Notes: a model not told the origin generated them from the letters alone. 64,000 bases of DNA from Toxonevra muliebris (GCA_963691655.1 OY829330.1:20363224-20427223); one strand, 5' to 3'. Counted from the stretch's first letter, positions 44,476 through 55,955 are shown. Made by a program: numbers and translations.

Positions 44476-45320
44476 TGTCGGGGTCGAGCTTTTTTCCATA
44501 TACGTGTGAGCTCTCATCATTATTCAATCAACTGTCAAAATTTCTCAATTTACAAATTAGTACTTTTTTGGGATGAATATCGTGTACGCTGTTCCGAATA
44601 CTTTTTATTATCTTGGTACCAAATAATCATATGTACGATAAGTATTTTGCAAACGGATTGATTTCTGTTTGTTATTTTTAAATATTTTTCTTATTACCTT
44701 TTAAATTATAGCTTACAGATAAATAAATCAATCAAAATTTTGTAGGTAACCATAAAAGAATTAAAGTAGTCGTTAAATTATGATTTTATGAATCACTACT
44801 ATGGTAGCTATGTGTGGTGAAAAAAGGTGAAATTAACAGAAAAATTGTGAAATTCAAGGTTGGTTTTCTAATAAACACCGGATTTTCTGCTCCTAATTAT
44901 TATACTCATTTTTAAAACAAGCAAAGTAAGCGAAAATCTAATGTAAAATTATATTTGAAGGTTCCGTACAATTATATAATTTATTAAAAAGTAGAAAAAA
45001 TTAAAAAAAAATGTTTAAATGAACATGATTTTGAAATAGTATTACGAAACTACTACCTCTATTTATTTGTTAAAGTAGTACATTTGTTTGCAACCAAGTT
45101 GAAATTTCTGAAAACAAAAAGATGTGGTGAGTATACCGACAACTTTTATTTGTTTTGTTTTCTAATTTATTATTATTATTACATATTTACAGATTTTAAT
45201 TAACTTTAATTTGGAGGATGGAGGCGAATTCAAGTGTATTATTAGTGATGTTTCATATATTCGTGTTAAAGGCAAATTTGCCGCTTTGTGGCCTTGGGTA
45301 TGTGCGCAGAAGTATTGATT

Positions 45321-45909
45321 CTTTGTGTAATCATCCTCTTCTACGGGAGGAAACGCAACAAGACCGGATTGGAAGACAGCGACACACATCAACAAGAACA
45401 ACCACATGCCTCAAAAAATTAATAAAAGCAAAAACAAGAAACACTTGAATTGATTTTTTTTGTGTGGATTTAATGTTGCTCCGTAAGCTCTCTTCTTCAA
45501 AGGGAGGCGTAGAGACTGATTTGGCCCGATTCCCGAGAATAATATCGCCATCACTAATTTAAAACATACAAATTGTATGTATGTATCTACATAGACATAC
45601 ATATGTAGATACACAAAGTTTGTTGTTAAGCTTCAACATGTGCATTCTTATGTTACCTTAAATTTTATATTTTCAAACAATTTATGAACAAATTTCAAAT
45701 ATTTAATACAAACTATTTTGTAATCACCAACCAAAACGAGTACTGCAATCGTACTCAAAAAATTTCGAGTAAGACAAGAAACCGGCCGTTGAAATTGGCG
45801 CGCAGAAAATGTATCTTACTTACCTTTGCTCCTGAAATTTCCCGTCCGGAAATCGGAAGATAACTCCCTCCTGGCATCCTGCCACACAATTTTTTGGCCC
45901 TCTGGGCAT
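45321..45909 (-). CDS. Candidate two-exon gene with THAP-like start
   Basis: Exon 1 (45,909-45,824) begins MPRGPKNCVAGCQEG and continues VIFRFPDGKFQEQ, then a strong donor GGTAAGTAAG. A proximal Cys pair followed by an FRFP block resembles the start of THAP zinc fingers, although the spacing is short. A possible acceptor at 45,555-45,554 gives exon 2 in phase (DGDIILGNRAKSVSTPPFEE...), open to about 45,321; its second half is hydrophobic and less convincing. A 270-bp intron would separate them. It is divergent from the SAM-domain gene, about 970 bp apart. THAP domains are DNA-binding and occur in P-type transposases and host regulators. Low confidence in both exon 2 and the family. Confidence 0.3.
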
Positions 45910-46794
45910 TATTTATTTTTAATTAAGCTAATTTATAATTATAAAAACACACTTCAAATCAATAAATCACTTTTACGAAATCGCTGTTGGCGAACTGTCA
46001 AACGAGCAATGGTGAATATAAAAAATGTTGCCACCCAAGTATCACGGTTGCATTTTTTTTTTCTTTCTTTTCGTACAATTTTATAAAAAGATGTATAAAA
46101 CAACTATTTTCTTCAAGTTAGTTTCTTAGTTCCTTAGTGAGAAATTACTTTCTATTATTTAGAACTGAAAAACAAAATTTTGAAGAAAACTAATAAACTT
46201 CACAATTTATATTTTTTGTTTGTTTTTTATTCTGTAAACAAAGAACGAATTTCATGCTTTTTAATAATTCATCATTTCGATTGATATATTAACAATAAAT
46301 GTACAGAATGGCCCGTATTTATAAATAAATTAAGAACATTTTTTAACGACTTGGAGGGTATTTTAAAATAAACACTATTTTAAGTAAGTTATAGTCGACT
46401 TAAAATATGGTTTAACTCTTAAAAAGCGTTGTAAATTTTAAAGCTTGTGAAGATAGTTTGGAAAATTTTAAATTATTTTGTTGAAAAACAAAATTGATTG
46501 CTCTGAAAACAAGTTAGAATATTTGAGCAATTCTTTTACATTTTAATAAAAAGAAGTGAATATTGTATTTGCAGAATATTTTCAGTAGCGGCGTTTCTTT
46601 TTCTCTTATTTTGTTTTCGATGAAGCAGACTTTTACTGCTACCAATCAGTTGCCTTCTGTTGACTTATCTCATTCTTATGCACATAAAATATTTTTATAA
46701 TAAATGCATATTTTACAAACAAAGAATCAGCTGAGATCGATGGCGGCCATCTTTGTACCGAGGTAGAGCGAAAATGTGGTTGTATTAGTGAAGG

Positions 46795-46828
46795 CTCTCT
46801 TAGTGTCGTCTCATGTGCTCTATGGTGG
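46795..46828. repeat. 34-bp inverted repeat, right copy
   Basis: Reads GCTCTCTTAGTGTCGTCTCATGTGCTCTATGG, the inverted counterpart of 44,442-44,475. It ends about 50 bp before the ATG of the SAM-domain gene, so it may lie in its 5' UTR or promoter. Confidence 0.6.
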
Positions 46829-46878
46829 ATGCTTTCTATTTAATTTTTCAAGATTTTTATTTTTTAAGTGATAGCAAT

Positions 46879-48138
46879 ATGGCCGACGAATTAAAAATAC
46901 TTCTAGAAAGTTGGGGATTTGGTTTTTTATTCGATGGATTACAAGGTAAGTAAATATTTATTGCTGATTTTGGAAATCAGCGTTAAAAAAATTAAAGGCA
47001 AAAGTGAATTAGTTAAATTAAAAATTAAATATGCAAAAAATCGAGTGTTTGTGTGTATATGTGTGTGCTCGCCTGCTTATTCATTTTTGAAAAGTCAGTG
47101 TGCTAAGTATTTTAATTGTGAAATTCCAAATTGTTTGTTGAATTATTGTAAGTGTTTTGTTTACACATTTGGAAAAAACAAATATATAATAAATGTTGAA
47201 AGGAGCTTCTTTGACTGAAAGAGGCCTAAAATATTTTTTTGTTTATTGAAAAAGGTGTAATTGGTTTTAAACTGGAAATTATTTAAGTAATTAAAAATAT
47301 GTTGTGACAATGTGAATTTTTTAGGCATTTTTTAAGCAAAAGGGCCTTTTTCAATTTTTTCCCAAGTTTATTGTAAGCAAAATGGTGATAAAATTAACTT
47401 ACAATAAACTTAAATTTAAACGTTTTCTCTTGTTGGGAATTAACAAATTTTATTTTTGACTGCATTTTTATGCGTTAGCACTTGTTGTTTTTGCCTAATT
47501 ATGTTGATTTCTCATTGTAGATCACGGAATTAATTTAGAGCGATTAAAACTTCTAGCAGAAGAAGACTTGAAGGAAATATTTAAGGATCAAAAGCTTGGA
47601 CTCAAAGTAGAATTTCGTTATCATCTTTTGAAATGGAGAACAGAAATTGTAAGTGGTTTGTTATGTTTAATTTCAATGGGTCATGTGTATAAAAAAAATG
47701 GAAGCTCAGTTTTTTTATATTTTCTATGAGCAAAAGTATCAAGTACATCGTCCTTACCTATGAAGAAAGTAAAGTCAATTTTAGATTTAATAATTAACTT
47801 TTGACACATTTTTATTTGAAACAAAATATTTATGAATATTTATGTTAATGCTCCACTTATAAATATATGAGTTTCTTAATTTGTATTTAAAGAAATTGGA
47901 AAATGTTCTTTCAAAAAACATAACAATTTTTACTTTTCTTATTCACATGACCGAATTGAGTATTTAATTATTAAGTGTATTGTTTCTGCTGTCTTAATTC
48001 TTATTTTTACAGGGCTTTTCCGATTGTGAAACATCTGTAAACACAGAATTCAACTCATTTATTGACAATTGGCAAGCAAAAAATAGCGAATCTTTTTGTT
48101 CATCAGACAGCAATCACTCTAATACTTCAAATAATTAA
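46879..48138 (+). CDS. SAM-domain protein (SAMD3-like family), exons 1-3
   Basis: Exon 1 (46,879-46,945) starts MADELKILLESWGFGFLFDG and ends at G|GTAAGT. Exon 2 (47,521-47,648) follows ...CATTGTAG and encodes HGINLERLKLLAEEDLKEIF and VEFRYHLLKWRTEI, ending at GTAAGT. Exon 3 (48,013-48,138) follows TTTTTACAG, encodes an acidic/serine-rich tail and stops at TAA; a donor GTAAGT three bases later suggests that the stop is either the real end or a mutation in a longer transcript. Exon phases agree (1, then 0). Exons 1-2 have the size and helix pattern of a SAM domain (L-x-x-L-x-x-x-D-L-K-E-I). Further family-like exons lie at 49,540-50,100. Confidence 0.55.
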
Positions 48139-48850
48139 ATTGTAAGTAATTTACTTTTTTAGCTAACGAAAAAATATGAATATATTATATATATTAAAGA
48201 GATAACCCTTTTAGTAATTTGACACCATACCATCATAAGGAAAACTAACTTTAATCTGGCATTAAACATATGTCATACAAATTTTATTACTAATATATAT
48301 GTTAGGCTCTGTTAAGTACTCTTCATGTTTTTGATTGCCGAACAGTTGAAATTTCGTACTCATATAATTTATTAAAAGGTGGTTGTCCTTGAAGTATTTG
48401 CTCTTGTAATGAGTTTTTTTTTTTCAATTTCATATATACATAGGTACTTAATATAAAAATATGTAAATAAATAATACAATAAATACAAATACAAAATTTA
48501 TCAACAGTACATTAGAGAGTATATAAGAGCAAATACACCAGGTTTTGAATACCCATAGCATAGTTGAAGAGCACAGAAATATGAAATTGTTAAGTACATA
48601 TGTTTAAAATTGGTACCTAATTGCACACACAACAATAACCTTGAAAATTATCTTCAGTTTGCTGTAAGGTTCGGTAGTCTATATTCGGTCATTGAGTTCG
48701 CGGCCTAAAGGACATAGTACGCTATGGCACAGTTCCAACATGCTACACATGAGCCCACCGCTTAGAACTTCAATTGAACCAAAGTTACAAGTGTAACTAG
48801 TAGACATACGATAGCGGATAACTGTTGAATTTAAGGAATTTTACTATTTA

Positions 48851-49163
48851 CGACGACCTCGATAGCCTAGTGGATAGTGCACTAGACTTTCATCTGGGAG
48901 GTTCGGGTTCGATTCCCGTCTTCGTCTGGTGGTTAATTTTCATTACTTTCTTATATTCACAATCAATATGAAGTGTATGAAAATTATAAGATAGTGTACA
49001 AGTACACACATTGGTTGGTAATGGCAAAACCACCAAGCCGATAAAAAATTGCCACACCGCCATTCGGAATCGGCGTTAAACTGTAGGTCCAACTATGTGG
49101 TATCACAATGGGCCGTTCAGGCCTAAGTGTGTCTCTCGACAGCCACTCCAACCTAACCTAACC
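48851..49163 (+). mobile_element. tRNA-derived SINE (copy 2), 9-bp target duplication
   Basis: 313 bp, nearly identical to the 4,845-5,159 copy. A-box-like TAGCCTAGTGG at 48,864, B box GGTTCGGGTTCGATTCCCG at 48,900-48,918, a tRNA-unrelated body, a 3' part with CAATGGGCCGTTCAGGCC, and a tail of CCTAA repeats. Flanked by the perfect duplication TACTATTTA (48,842-48,850 and 49,164-49,172). It lies between SAM exon 3 and the downstream exons, within the 7.08-kb element. Confidence 0.93.
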
Positions 49164-49539
49164 TACTATTTAGTGTGCAATTTATCTTTTAAATATTTTT
49201 TATAATTTCTTTCAAATATTTATATGATATTTTGTTCTGAGTGAAAGATGATATTTTTCGTATTCTGTGCTCCAGAACTATTGGTTTCTAATAACTGCCA
49301 TCTTCATATATACTTGTGAGTCACTTAAAACGAATCCTGTTGAAGAGAAAGGTATCTAATGTCCGGGTTATTATTTTGTGTACAAAGTAGCATACGATAT
49401 TGAACTATGATATGAAGAGCTTAAAGGTATACTTTAATTAAAGTATAATTTAAAAACATTGACATATGCATTAAAGTATATTTTGCTTTTGGTTACAGTT
49501 ATGCTTTTTTATAATTTTCTCTGCAAATATTCGTTTCAG

Positions 49540-50100
49540 AGGTATTAAGTGCCTTTGAATGGCTGCAAACATTTGATGCACCTTGGAGCAATGTTGAAGA
49601 CAATTGAAGGAAAACTTTTGGAAGAGGAGGAAGGATATATCTATAATTTTATTTAAACTCTGAGATACAACCTTGTACGTTTTTTTTCTTTCTTAATTAC
49701 CTTATTGATATTAAAAACTTTTTAAAACAATTTATTTCTACAGGTTGACATAGACTTCAAACTGCTTTATCGAAATATTAAATATTATCAAAATTTGCAT
49801 CTTTTAAAAAATATAAATAAGTCAGGTAATATAAGAAAGAAAATATTTTTATTTAATTTGTTTATCAACATAAATTTTATTCAAACAGATGCTGGCAAAG
49901 ATGTATATGTTGGCCTTATCCTACATTATTTTTTTCGCCCGTGTATTAAAAGGAAACCAGACAGTTTAAAATTGCCGTCAAGAAGCACCATCCAGGACTC
50001 TCAAAATAAGTTGGATTGTAAATTCTATATTTATTATGACGTGGTAAAGTACGAACTGACAAATTTCGTTATTTTATTTAATATTTGCTTCAGGGCTTAA
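49540..50100 (+). pseudogene. SAM-gene downstream exons (SAMD3-like C-terminal region)
   Basis: Three exon-like blocks on the same strand. 49,540-49,674 encodes VLSAFEWLQTFDAPWSNVED followed by a stop where a Trp codon would be expected. 49,744-49,825, after TTCTACAG, encodes VDIDFKLLYRNIKYYQNLH. 49,889 onward, after TCAAACAG, encodes AGKDVYVGLILHYFFRP, then KLPSRSTIQDSQNKLD. Each block resembles, from memory of the family, successive C-terminal motifs of arthropod SAM-domain proteins annotated as SAMD3-like. In-frame stops in the first block suggest decay, or that I have misplaced the splice sites. Confidence 0.45.
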
Positions 50101-50169
50101 ATTTGAAGTATCCAAAGTACAGTTCACAGTTTTGAATGTTTGTTCAAAAGTTATTTTTCTCGATAAATT

Positions 50170-50815
50170 TACCGGGGATAGAACATATCCAACAATGTTA
50201 AGTTTGCTAAAATATTGCAAATATTAAAATTCTGTTCCGATTTCAATAACCATTTCTTTTTTTTACACTTATGGTGTTTAAGATTTGAAGCAAACCAAAG
50301 AGAAATTAAGATCTATACAAATTCCATAAGATCTAGAAAGAATTTCCTCCTCCATATATTTGACCGTATTCTTTATATTGCCAATTCATAAATATCTTCC
50401 TCCTAGTGAAAAACACTATATTAGGCCAGAAGACTTTTAAGGCTAGAAATAAATTTTTGAATACCATTTGACTTACTACTTTTTTTATTATTAATTAAAT
50501 GTGATATTGTATAATATTCATGTGTGTAAATATATGTAAAACTAACTATAAAACTTCTTAGCATTGCACAACTATGTAAAACTTTATATTATTTATAATA
50601 AAAACAAATTAAAATAAATTTATGTAGCGATTTTATTAAATAAATTTCAGTAGGAATACCAAAAAAAAAAAAAATGGTAATATTACCAATAAAATGGTTA
50701 TTTGACAATTTTCAGTGGTAACAATACAATTTTGTTAGTAGGTAATATTACAAAAAAAAAATGGTTATTTAACAATAAAAAATTGTTCGTCAACAATTTT
50801 GTGTAACAGCTTATT
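50170..50815. repeat. Non-coding right shoulder of the TIR element with direct repeats
   Basis: AT-rich. Two direct copies of about 36 bp (GGTAATATTAC followed by an A-rich run, AAATGGTTATTT and AACAAT-type end) occur at about 50,677-50,712 and 50,742-50,776, with a palindromic GGTAATATTACC in the first. Subterminal repeats of this kind are common transposase binding zones. Confidence 0.5.
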
Positions 50816-50920
50816 TCAGTAAAGCAACAATTTTATATCGTTTATATTTACTTTCGTTGTAGGTTGGCTCGTTTTTAAACGATCTTTTCGTTTAGATTTA
50901 CCAATCTTTTCTTTTCTGTG

Positions 50921-52142
50921 TACGACAGACATAGGTTGCCTCCTCGCAAATGTCATAAATTTACATTTATCAAGGTTAAGAACCATTAAGTTTAAGTGGC
51001 ACCATTTAGAAAAACTTTCAAGATCTTCTGGTAGAAGTTTTTGTTGGATAATACAATTATAAGATAAGAACAGCTTTACATCATCAGCATACATTACAAT
51101 TTTACTATTACGAATAACAGAAGACAAATCATTAATAAACAGAAGAAATAATAAAGGTCCTAAATGGCTTCCTTGAGGAGCCCCGGAAGTAACATCAATA
51201 TTTTTTGATAAGGCATTCCAGAAGATAACCCTTTGTTTTCTATCATTGATATATGACTCTATCCATCTTAACATGGGCGGAAATCCAATTAAGACCAATT
51301 TTTTAATCAGAAGAACATGGTTGACTTTGTCAAATGCTTTGCTAAAATCAGTGTGTATAACATCAGTTTGTTGGTCATTAATAAATCCATTCATCACACA
51401 TGTGGTGAATTCTAAAAGGTTCGTTGTTGTAGAATCCGTGCTGTGATGTGTCAATCAAAGTTGTAACAGAGTGCATAATTTGAGTAGTAACAATCAGCTC
51501 AAATAACTTGGGTATTACACTTAATTTGGCAATACCTCTATAATTTGAAATATTTGATTTTGTGCCACTTTTATGAAGAGGAACAATAAAAGATTCTTTC
51601 CAACAGACTGGGAAATAAACTGTTTTCAGAGATTTGTCAAAAATATTTGAAAGTGGTTTATATAAATAATCAGCACAATTTATTAATATATAGCTTGGAA
51701 TATTATCAGGACCAGAAGCAAATGACTGCTCAAGAGATTTAAGATGGTGAAGCACGTCTAAAGGATTTATTATAAGTGAGCAAATAGAATGAAACAAATC
51801 AATAGAAAAGGGGTAAATATCGTTTTTATTAAAGCTTAACGAGGAATATGTAAATTTGAAAAAATCAGCGAACAAATTCGTAATTCTAATGTCATCATTA
51901 CACACAACATCACCCAGCCGCATGAATGGGGGGAAATCGCTGGTCTTACGTTTAGAGTTTACAAAGTCATAAAACGATTTTGGGTTGTGGTGAATTTTAG
52001 ATTTTAAGTCATTCAAATAGTTTTTGTAACATTTTTCGTTAAGTTTTTGATACTCACGGCGTAGATGGAAATAGGTACTATAATTAATATTACTACCATT
52101 TTTCTTAAAATTTTTAAAAGCTCGCGACTTCCGATTTTTCAA
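50921..52142 (-). pseudogene. LINE B reverse transcriptase, N-terminal and palm
   Basis: Linker KNRKSRAFKNFKKNG through YDFVNSKRKTSDFPP, then SFASGPDNIPSYILINCADY, CWKESFIVPLHKSGTKSNIS, VIHTDFSKAFDKVNHVLLIK (first aspartate), SGAPQGSHLGPLLFLLFIND and MYADDVKLFLSY (active site intact). One frameshift near 51,420 separates two frames. The codons after RRQPMSV (from 50,920 down) belong to the inserted element. Closely related to LINE A in order and motifs, but a different copy. Confidence 0.85.
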
Positions 52143-52163
52143 ATTTTTTAATTCTTTAGTGAA

Positions 52164-53066
52164 TCAGATTGGCTCTTTATTTAATCCAGACTTTTTAATT
52201 TTAGGTACAGATTGTTCAATTGCTTTGTATAGAGTATTATTAAAAAAAGAAACACAGCTGTCGATATCTAAATTATCTAGTGGCCAAGAGACAATTGAAA
52301 GAATATCTACAAGTTTATTATAATTAGTTCTCTGAAAACAGTATTTCGATTTAAAAGGTTTTGTACTGATACGTCGGCTATAAGGTAATTCATAAGATAA
52401 TGTTAAAGTAGGATGATACCCATCCTCAGGAGAAGCGAAGGGTTCGCATCGAGAAAGGCAAATTTTTGTGTCATCGTCTATATAAGCAAGATCTAAGCAT
52501 TTTCCGTTTTTATTAATGATATTATTGATCTGATACAAACTTAATTCAGAGAGTATGTCCAAGAAGTTAGAAAAGCGATCATCTGTAGTACAAGGAAAAA
52601 GATGTTGAGCTTCGTCACAAAAATTCCAAGTAACACCTGGCATGTTAAAATCGCCAAGCATAATCAAAGAATCTATTGTTCTCATTTCAGAGCGAATTGC
52701 TGTCAAGAAAAAAGCATGCTTAAGATAAGTATCAACAGTAGAATTTGGTGGGATATACGAACATGTAATAAATAAATATTTCTCATTGATCATTATGCGA
52801 ACACATAAAAATTCAATGTCATCAGAATAATCTAATGGGAAAATCTCAGATAGATAATAAATCTGAACGACTATCAATATATCACCACCATTTTTATGAA
52901 CGCGATCTTTTCTAAAAACTTGGAAGTTATTACACAGAATTTCAGCATCATGCACAGAGGGTTTAAGCCAAGTTTCAGAAAAGACTAATATGTTGGCATT
53001 ACAAGTAAGACTTTTAAGATAAAGGTTGTTTAGCTTTGAATTTATCCCTCTGACATTCTGGCACAA
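52164..53066 (-). pseudogene. LINE B endonuclease (ORF2 N-terminus)
   Basis: 300 uninterrupted codons of apurinic-like endonuclease: MCQNVRGINSKLNNLYLKSL (start), NILVFSETWLKPSV (catalytic glutamate), FRKDRVHKNGGDILIVVQ, YIPPNSTVDTYLKH, SLIMLGDFNMPGVTWNF (GDFN block with catalytic aspartate) and CLDLAYIDDD; the SDH box reads EDGYHPTLTL, so the DH pair is partly changed (the final H is kept). It stops at 52,164 and a frame change leads to the RT. Confidence 0.85.
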
Positions 53067-53319
53067 AATTACCAGAAGGTCAGGAGTTTTGACAAGTTTT
53101 TTGGATCACCTCGAGGAATACGCACAACATTATCAGAATTTTGCTTTTTGGCCAAATATTGTTATCAACGACTTTATCGAACACATCAATTGTAATTTTA
53201 AGAGATGAAATATTTCAACGATGGATTTTTGGGCGATTCTACAGTCGAAATAGTAGGAACAACTGGAGAGTTATCAATAACTATGGGAGATGGTTCAATT
53301 TCCATAGCTAAAGGAGAAG

Positions 53320-55955
53320 TTTTTTTTTTTTTTTTTTTTTTGGAACAGACAAAAGAAGTATTCAAGAATACAGCACTCAGACAAGTTTTACGTCCATTGC
53401 ACTATATCCTGTGTTCCCTTTTGCTATTCTTTAAATCTACCAGATTTATTAATAAATCTTAGTAGATCCTGCGGTGTTAGAGAGCTCAGGTGTTCGTCTC
53501 CCAACACTCCAGTACCAAATATGCTTACTCTGATCCGGCAGAAAGCGGGGCAGACACCAAGAAAGTGATCCGCCGTCTCTTCACATTCTTCCTCCAAACC
53601 ACAAGAAGCACAGAAGGCACTAGCTCCCAGGCCAATCATATGCATATGTTTGGCCCAAGAGAAATGACCTGTATATAATCCCACCAGCTGCCTACAGCTC
53701 TTTCTGTGAAGTGATAACAGAAAGTCCGTATGACGCTTCGAGATAACAGGTAACATGATCTTTGTCTGTCTAAATCCCCTCAGGTCCTCCCATTTACGAT
53801 TATGGGTCAAGTCGACCCACTCATTAATGGTGGTCTTGATGGCTGTAGACGACAAAGAGAGTACGGGTTCTGAGCCCAGAAAACCAGTTTTCAAACCTTT
53901 TCTGGCCAGAAGGTCAGCAGATTCATTTCCTGAAATTCCTGAGTGTCCAGGAACCCATATCAACAGCAGGCTATTGTGTTTTCCAACACAATCAAGCCTG
54001 GATTTACAATGCATAACCAGTTTAGACGTGGTTAGAGGATTAAGCAAGGATTTAAGTGCAGCCTGACTGTCACTAAATACACAGATACTCCTTTCTCTTC
54101 AACCATTATCAATAACATGGTCCATTGCCTTGATGATTGCAAAAATTTCTGCTTGAAAAACAGAAACATACAACCCAAGGGAGAAGTGCAGTTGCACTCC
54201 ATAATTTTCAATGAAGACTCCAGAACCCGAACCGAATTCTGTTCTGGAGCCATCAGTGAAAATACGCTTACAATCAACTCCCGGCCCAGGTCCCGGCATA
54301 AACCAAGTTTGGGCCTCTGGAATTTGTAGTGTATAGCGCTGTTTTAAAACTGGAATTGTTGGAATTATATCGGATGGCATTGATAGAACTGTTAGGTCCA
54401 TATCAGTACCTTCAACAATGTCACCAATATCCCAGCAAGTGTCATATCAATACCCATTGCGTTTAAGCCTACAGATGGCTTTGACAGCCTCTCCTTTAGC
54501 AAAAATATCAAGGGGTGGTAAGTTGAGCAATGCATCCAAGGATGGGCCAGGTGTTGTAGGAAAAGCTCCCGTACAGCAAATGGCCACAGTCCTTTGAAGT
54601 CTGGCAAGAGCTTTCCTAGCCCTGTCAACATTAAGTCTGCTCCACCAGACTATGGATGCATAGGTGATGATGGGTCGAATCATAGCCTTATAAAACCATA
54701 AGACTTTATAAGGTGACAAGCCCCATGTTTTGCCAAAAATAGCCTTACATTGGCAAAAAGCTGCCAATGCCTTGGATACCTTTAGCTAAACATGAGAACG
54801 CCAAAGAAGTTTGGTATCGAGAATGACTCCTAGATATTTCACTTCTTGGGATAGCTGAATAGTGATTCCCCTGAGTACTGGTAAAACGAGACCATCAATT
54901 TACCTTCTTCTGGTGAAAAGAATAACACCAGTTTTAAGAGGGTTAACCGATAGCCAGTATGAGCAGCACCAAGATTTAATCATATTCAGAACAGTTTGGG
55001 CCTTTCTACAAACATACCCGACCGATTGGCCCGTGATTAGGCAGGCAACGTCATCGGCATAGGCCTGTGTGTAGATACCCTACTCATTTAGGTAAACAAG
55101 CAGAGAGTCAACCAGCAGACACCACAGCAGTGGAGAGAGTACGCCCCCTTCGGGACATCCTCTATTCACGCCAAAAGTCACGGATTTACCACAATCAGCT
55201 TGAACCATCATAGGTCTGTGTGACAGCATTTAGCGAATCCAGTTAACAAGAACCGGATCCACTCCAAGCTGACCTGCTGCATTGCACATACCGTCAAAAG
55301 TCGCGTTGTCAAAAGCTCCCTCAATATCAACAAAAATACCAATAGTGTATTCTTTCCTGTTAAGTGCCCGCTCAATCCGGCCTACCAGATTTTGCAGGGC
55401 CGTCTCACAAGATTTTCGACATTGGTAAGCATGCTGAAATGAAGAGAGAGGATGTAACAATAATGACTCACTACGGATGCAGTGCTCAACACAGCGCTCA
55501 AGACATTTTAGTAAGAAAGACATCATACTAATTGGTCTAAAGCTTTTGGGATTGGTATAGTTGTCCTTTCCAATTTTTGGAATGAAAACAACTTTTACCA
55601 ACCTCCATTGTTGAGGTATGTAAGCCAGAGCCAAACTGGAAGATGAGGCGATTGTTGTACCTAGTTCCCAGAACATCAACTGAGGCTTGGTCCATTAGCA
55701 CAACAAGAGAAGCTCCGTCTTTATTCTCCCGGTTCTTGCTCTTCTTGTGCGAAAGGACTTTCCAAGACTTTGTGTCAATGCCTGGGTTCTGGGCACTCCA
55801 ACAGGAAAGCACATCTGCTGTCGACAGATCAGGGTCTGAAATCCAGCCAATCGCTTTCCTTCTGGGAGTCTCATTTCCACTGTAAACAGTGAATTTGGTA
55901 CTTCCTTTACTGGGCATCCTGGACACCGCTGCCTTTACAAGAACGCACTTTGCTA
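53320..55955 (-). mobile_element. LOA-type LINE B, copy 2, internally deleted
   Basis: Minus strand; the 3' end is at 53,343 followed by A22 (T run 53,320-53,341). RNase H, RT C-terminus and 3' UTR closely match copy 1. At the 5' side an ORF1 fragment with a DUF4780-like C-terminus (55,926-55,700: SWKVLSHKKSKNRENKDGAS, VVLMDQASVDVLGTRYN) is joined directly to RT at SSLALAYIPQQWRLV (about 55,640). The endonuclease and N-terminal RT are gone. 5' border near 55,955. Several stops and shifts. RNase H keeps FTDGSR (54,255), FQAEIFAI (about 54,150) and FSDSQAA (about 54,070). Confidence 0.87.
53424..55926 (-). pseudogene. LOA-B copy 2 coding remnants
   Basis: Five blocks in different frames: ORF1/RT fusion (55,926-55,537), RT middle (55,679-55,230, with AYQCRKSCETALQNLVG and GIFVDIEGAFDNATFDGM), RT C-terminus (54,767-54,447, GLSPYKVLWFYKAMIRPII), RNase H N-terminal part (54,401-54,099) and RNase H plus cysteine-rich C-terminus (54,047-53,424, HSGISGNESADLLARKG, CASCGLEEECEETADHFL). 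The RT active site region (about 55,060) still reads as QAYADDVACL-like sequence. Confidence 0.82.

Larger units (their letters stand above)
43838..50920. mobile_element. 7.08-kb TIR element with TA duplication, carrying gene-like cargo
   Basis: The borders are defined by the LINE B frame. Left end: TA (43,836-43,837) then CACAGAAAATTTTTAGGTAGG. Right end: CTTTTCTGTG (50,911-50,920) then TA (50,921-50,922). The two termini are inverted copies: nine identical bases (CACAGAAAA) followed by about 35 bp of weaker match (AGGTAGGTTAATCTAATC versus AGATTGGTAAATCTAAAC). A subterminal inverted match (AATGGT...TGACAATTTT) is near 43,950-43,985 and 50,692-50,720. No transposase motif was recognised. Inside are a SAM-domain gene (+), a possible THAP-like exon (-) and a SINE. 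TA duplication would fit Tc1/mariner-type integration, but size and content do not. Alternative: host DNA captured between two copies of a small MITE. Confidence 0.6.
50921..53319 (-). mobile_element. CR1/jockey-like LINE B, 5' part
   Basis: From the 5' side: the end of ORF1 (about 53,300-53,090, with SKNSDNVVRIPRGDPKNL), ORF2 endonuclease (53,066-52,164), the linker and RT N-terminus (52,142-51,378), RT palm (51,454-50,925). It stops at FARRQPMSV, where the 7.08-kb element begins; the coding continues at 43,837. LOA-B copy 2 abuts on its 5' side (poly(A) at 53,320-53,342), so its 5' end is either truncated or displaced. Confidence 0.85.

Noticed and set aside
48851..48925. tRNA gene (also 5,085-5,159 on the minus strand)
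   Set aside because: Good A and B boxes, but an imperfect anticodon stem, no acceptor-stem pairing, continuation into a conserved SINE body and target duplications at the SINE borders.
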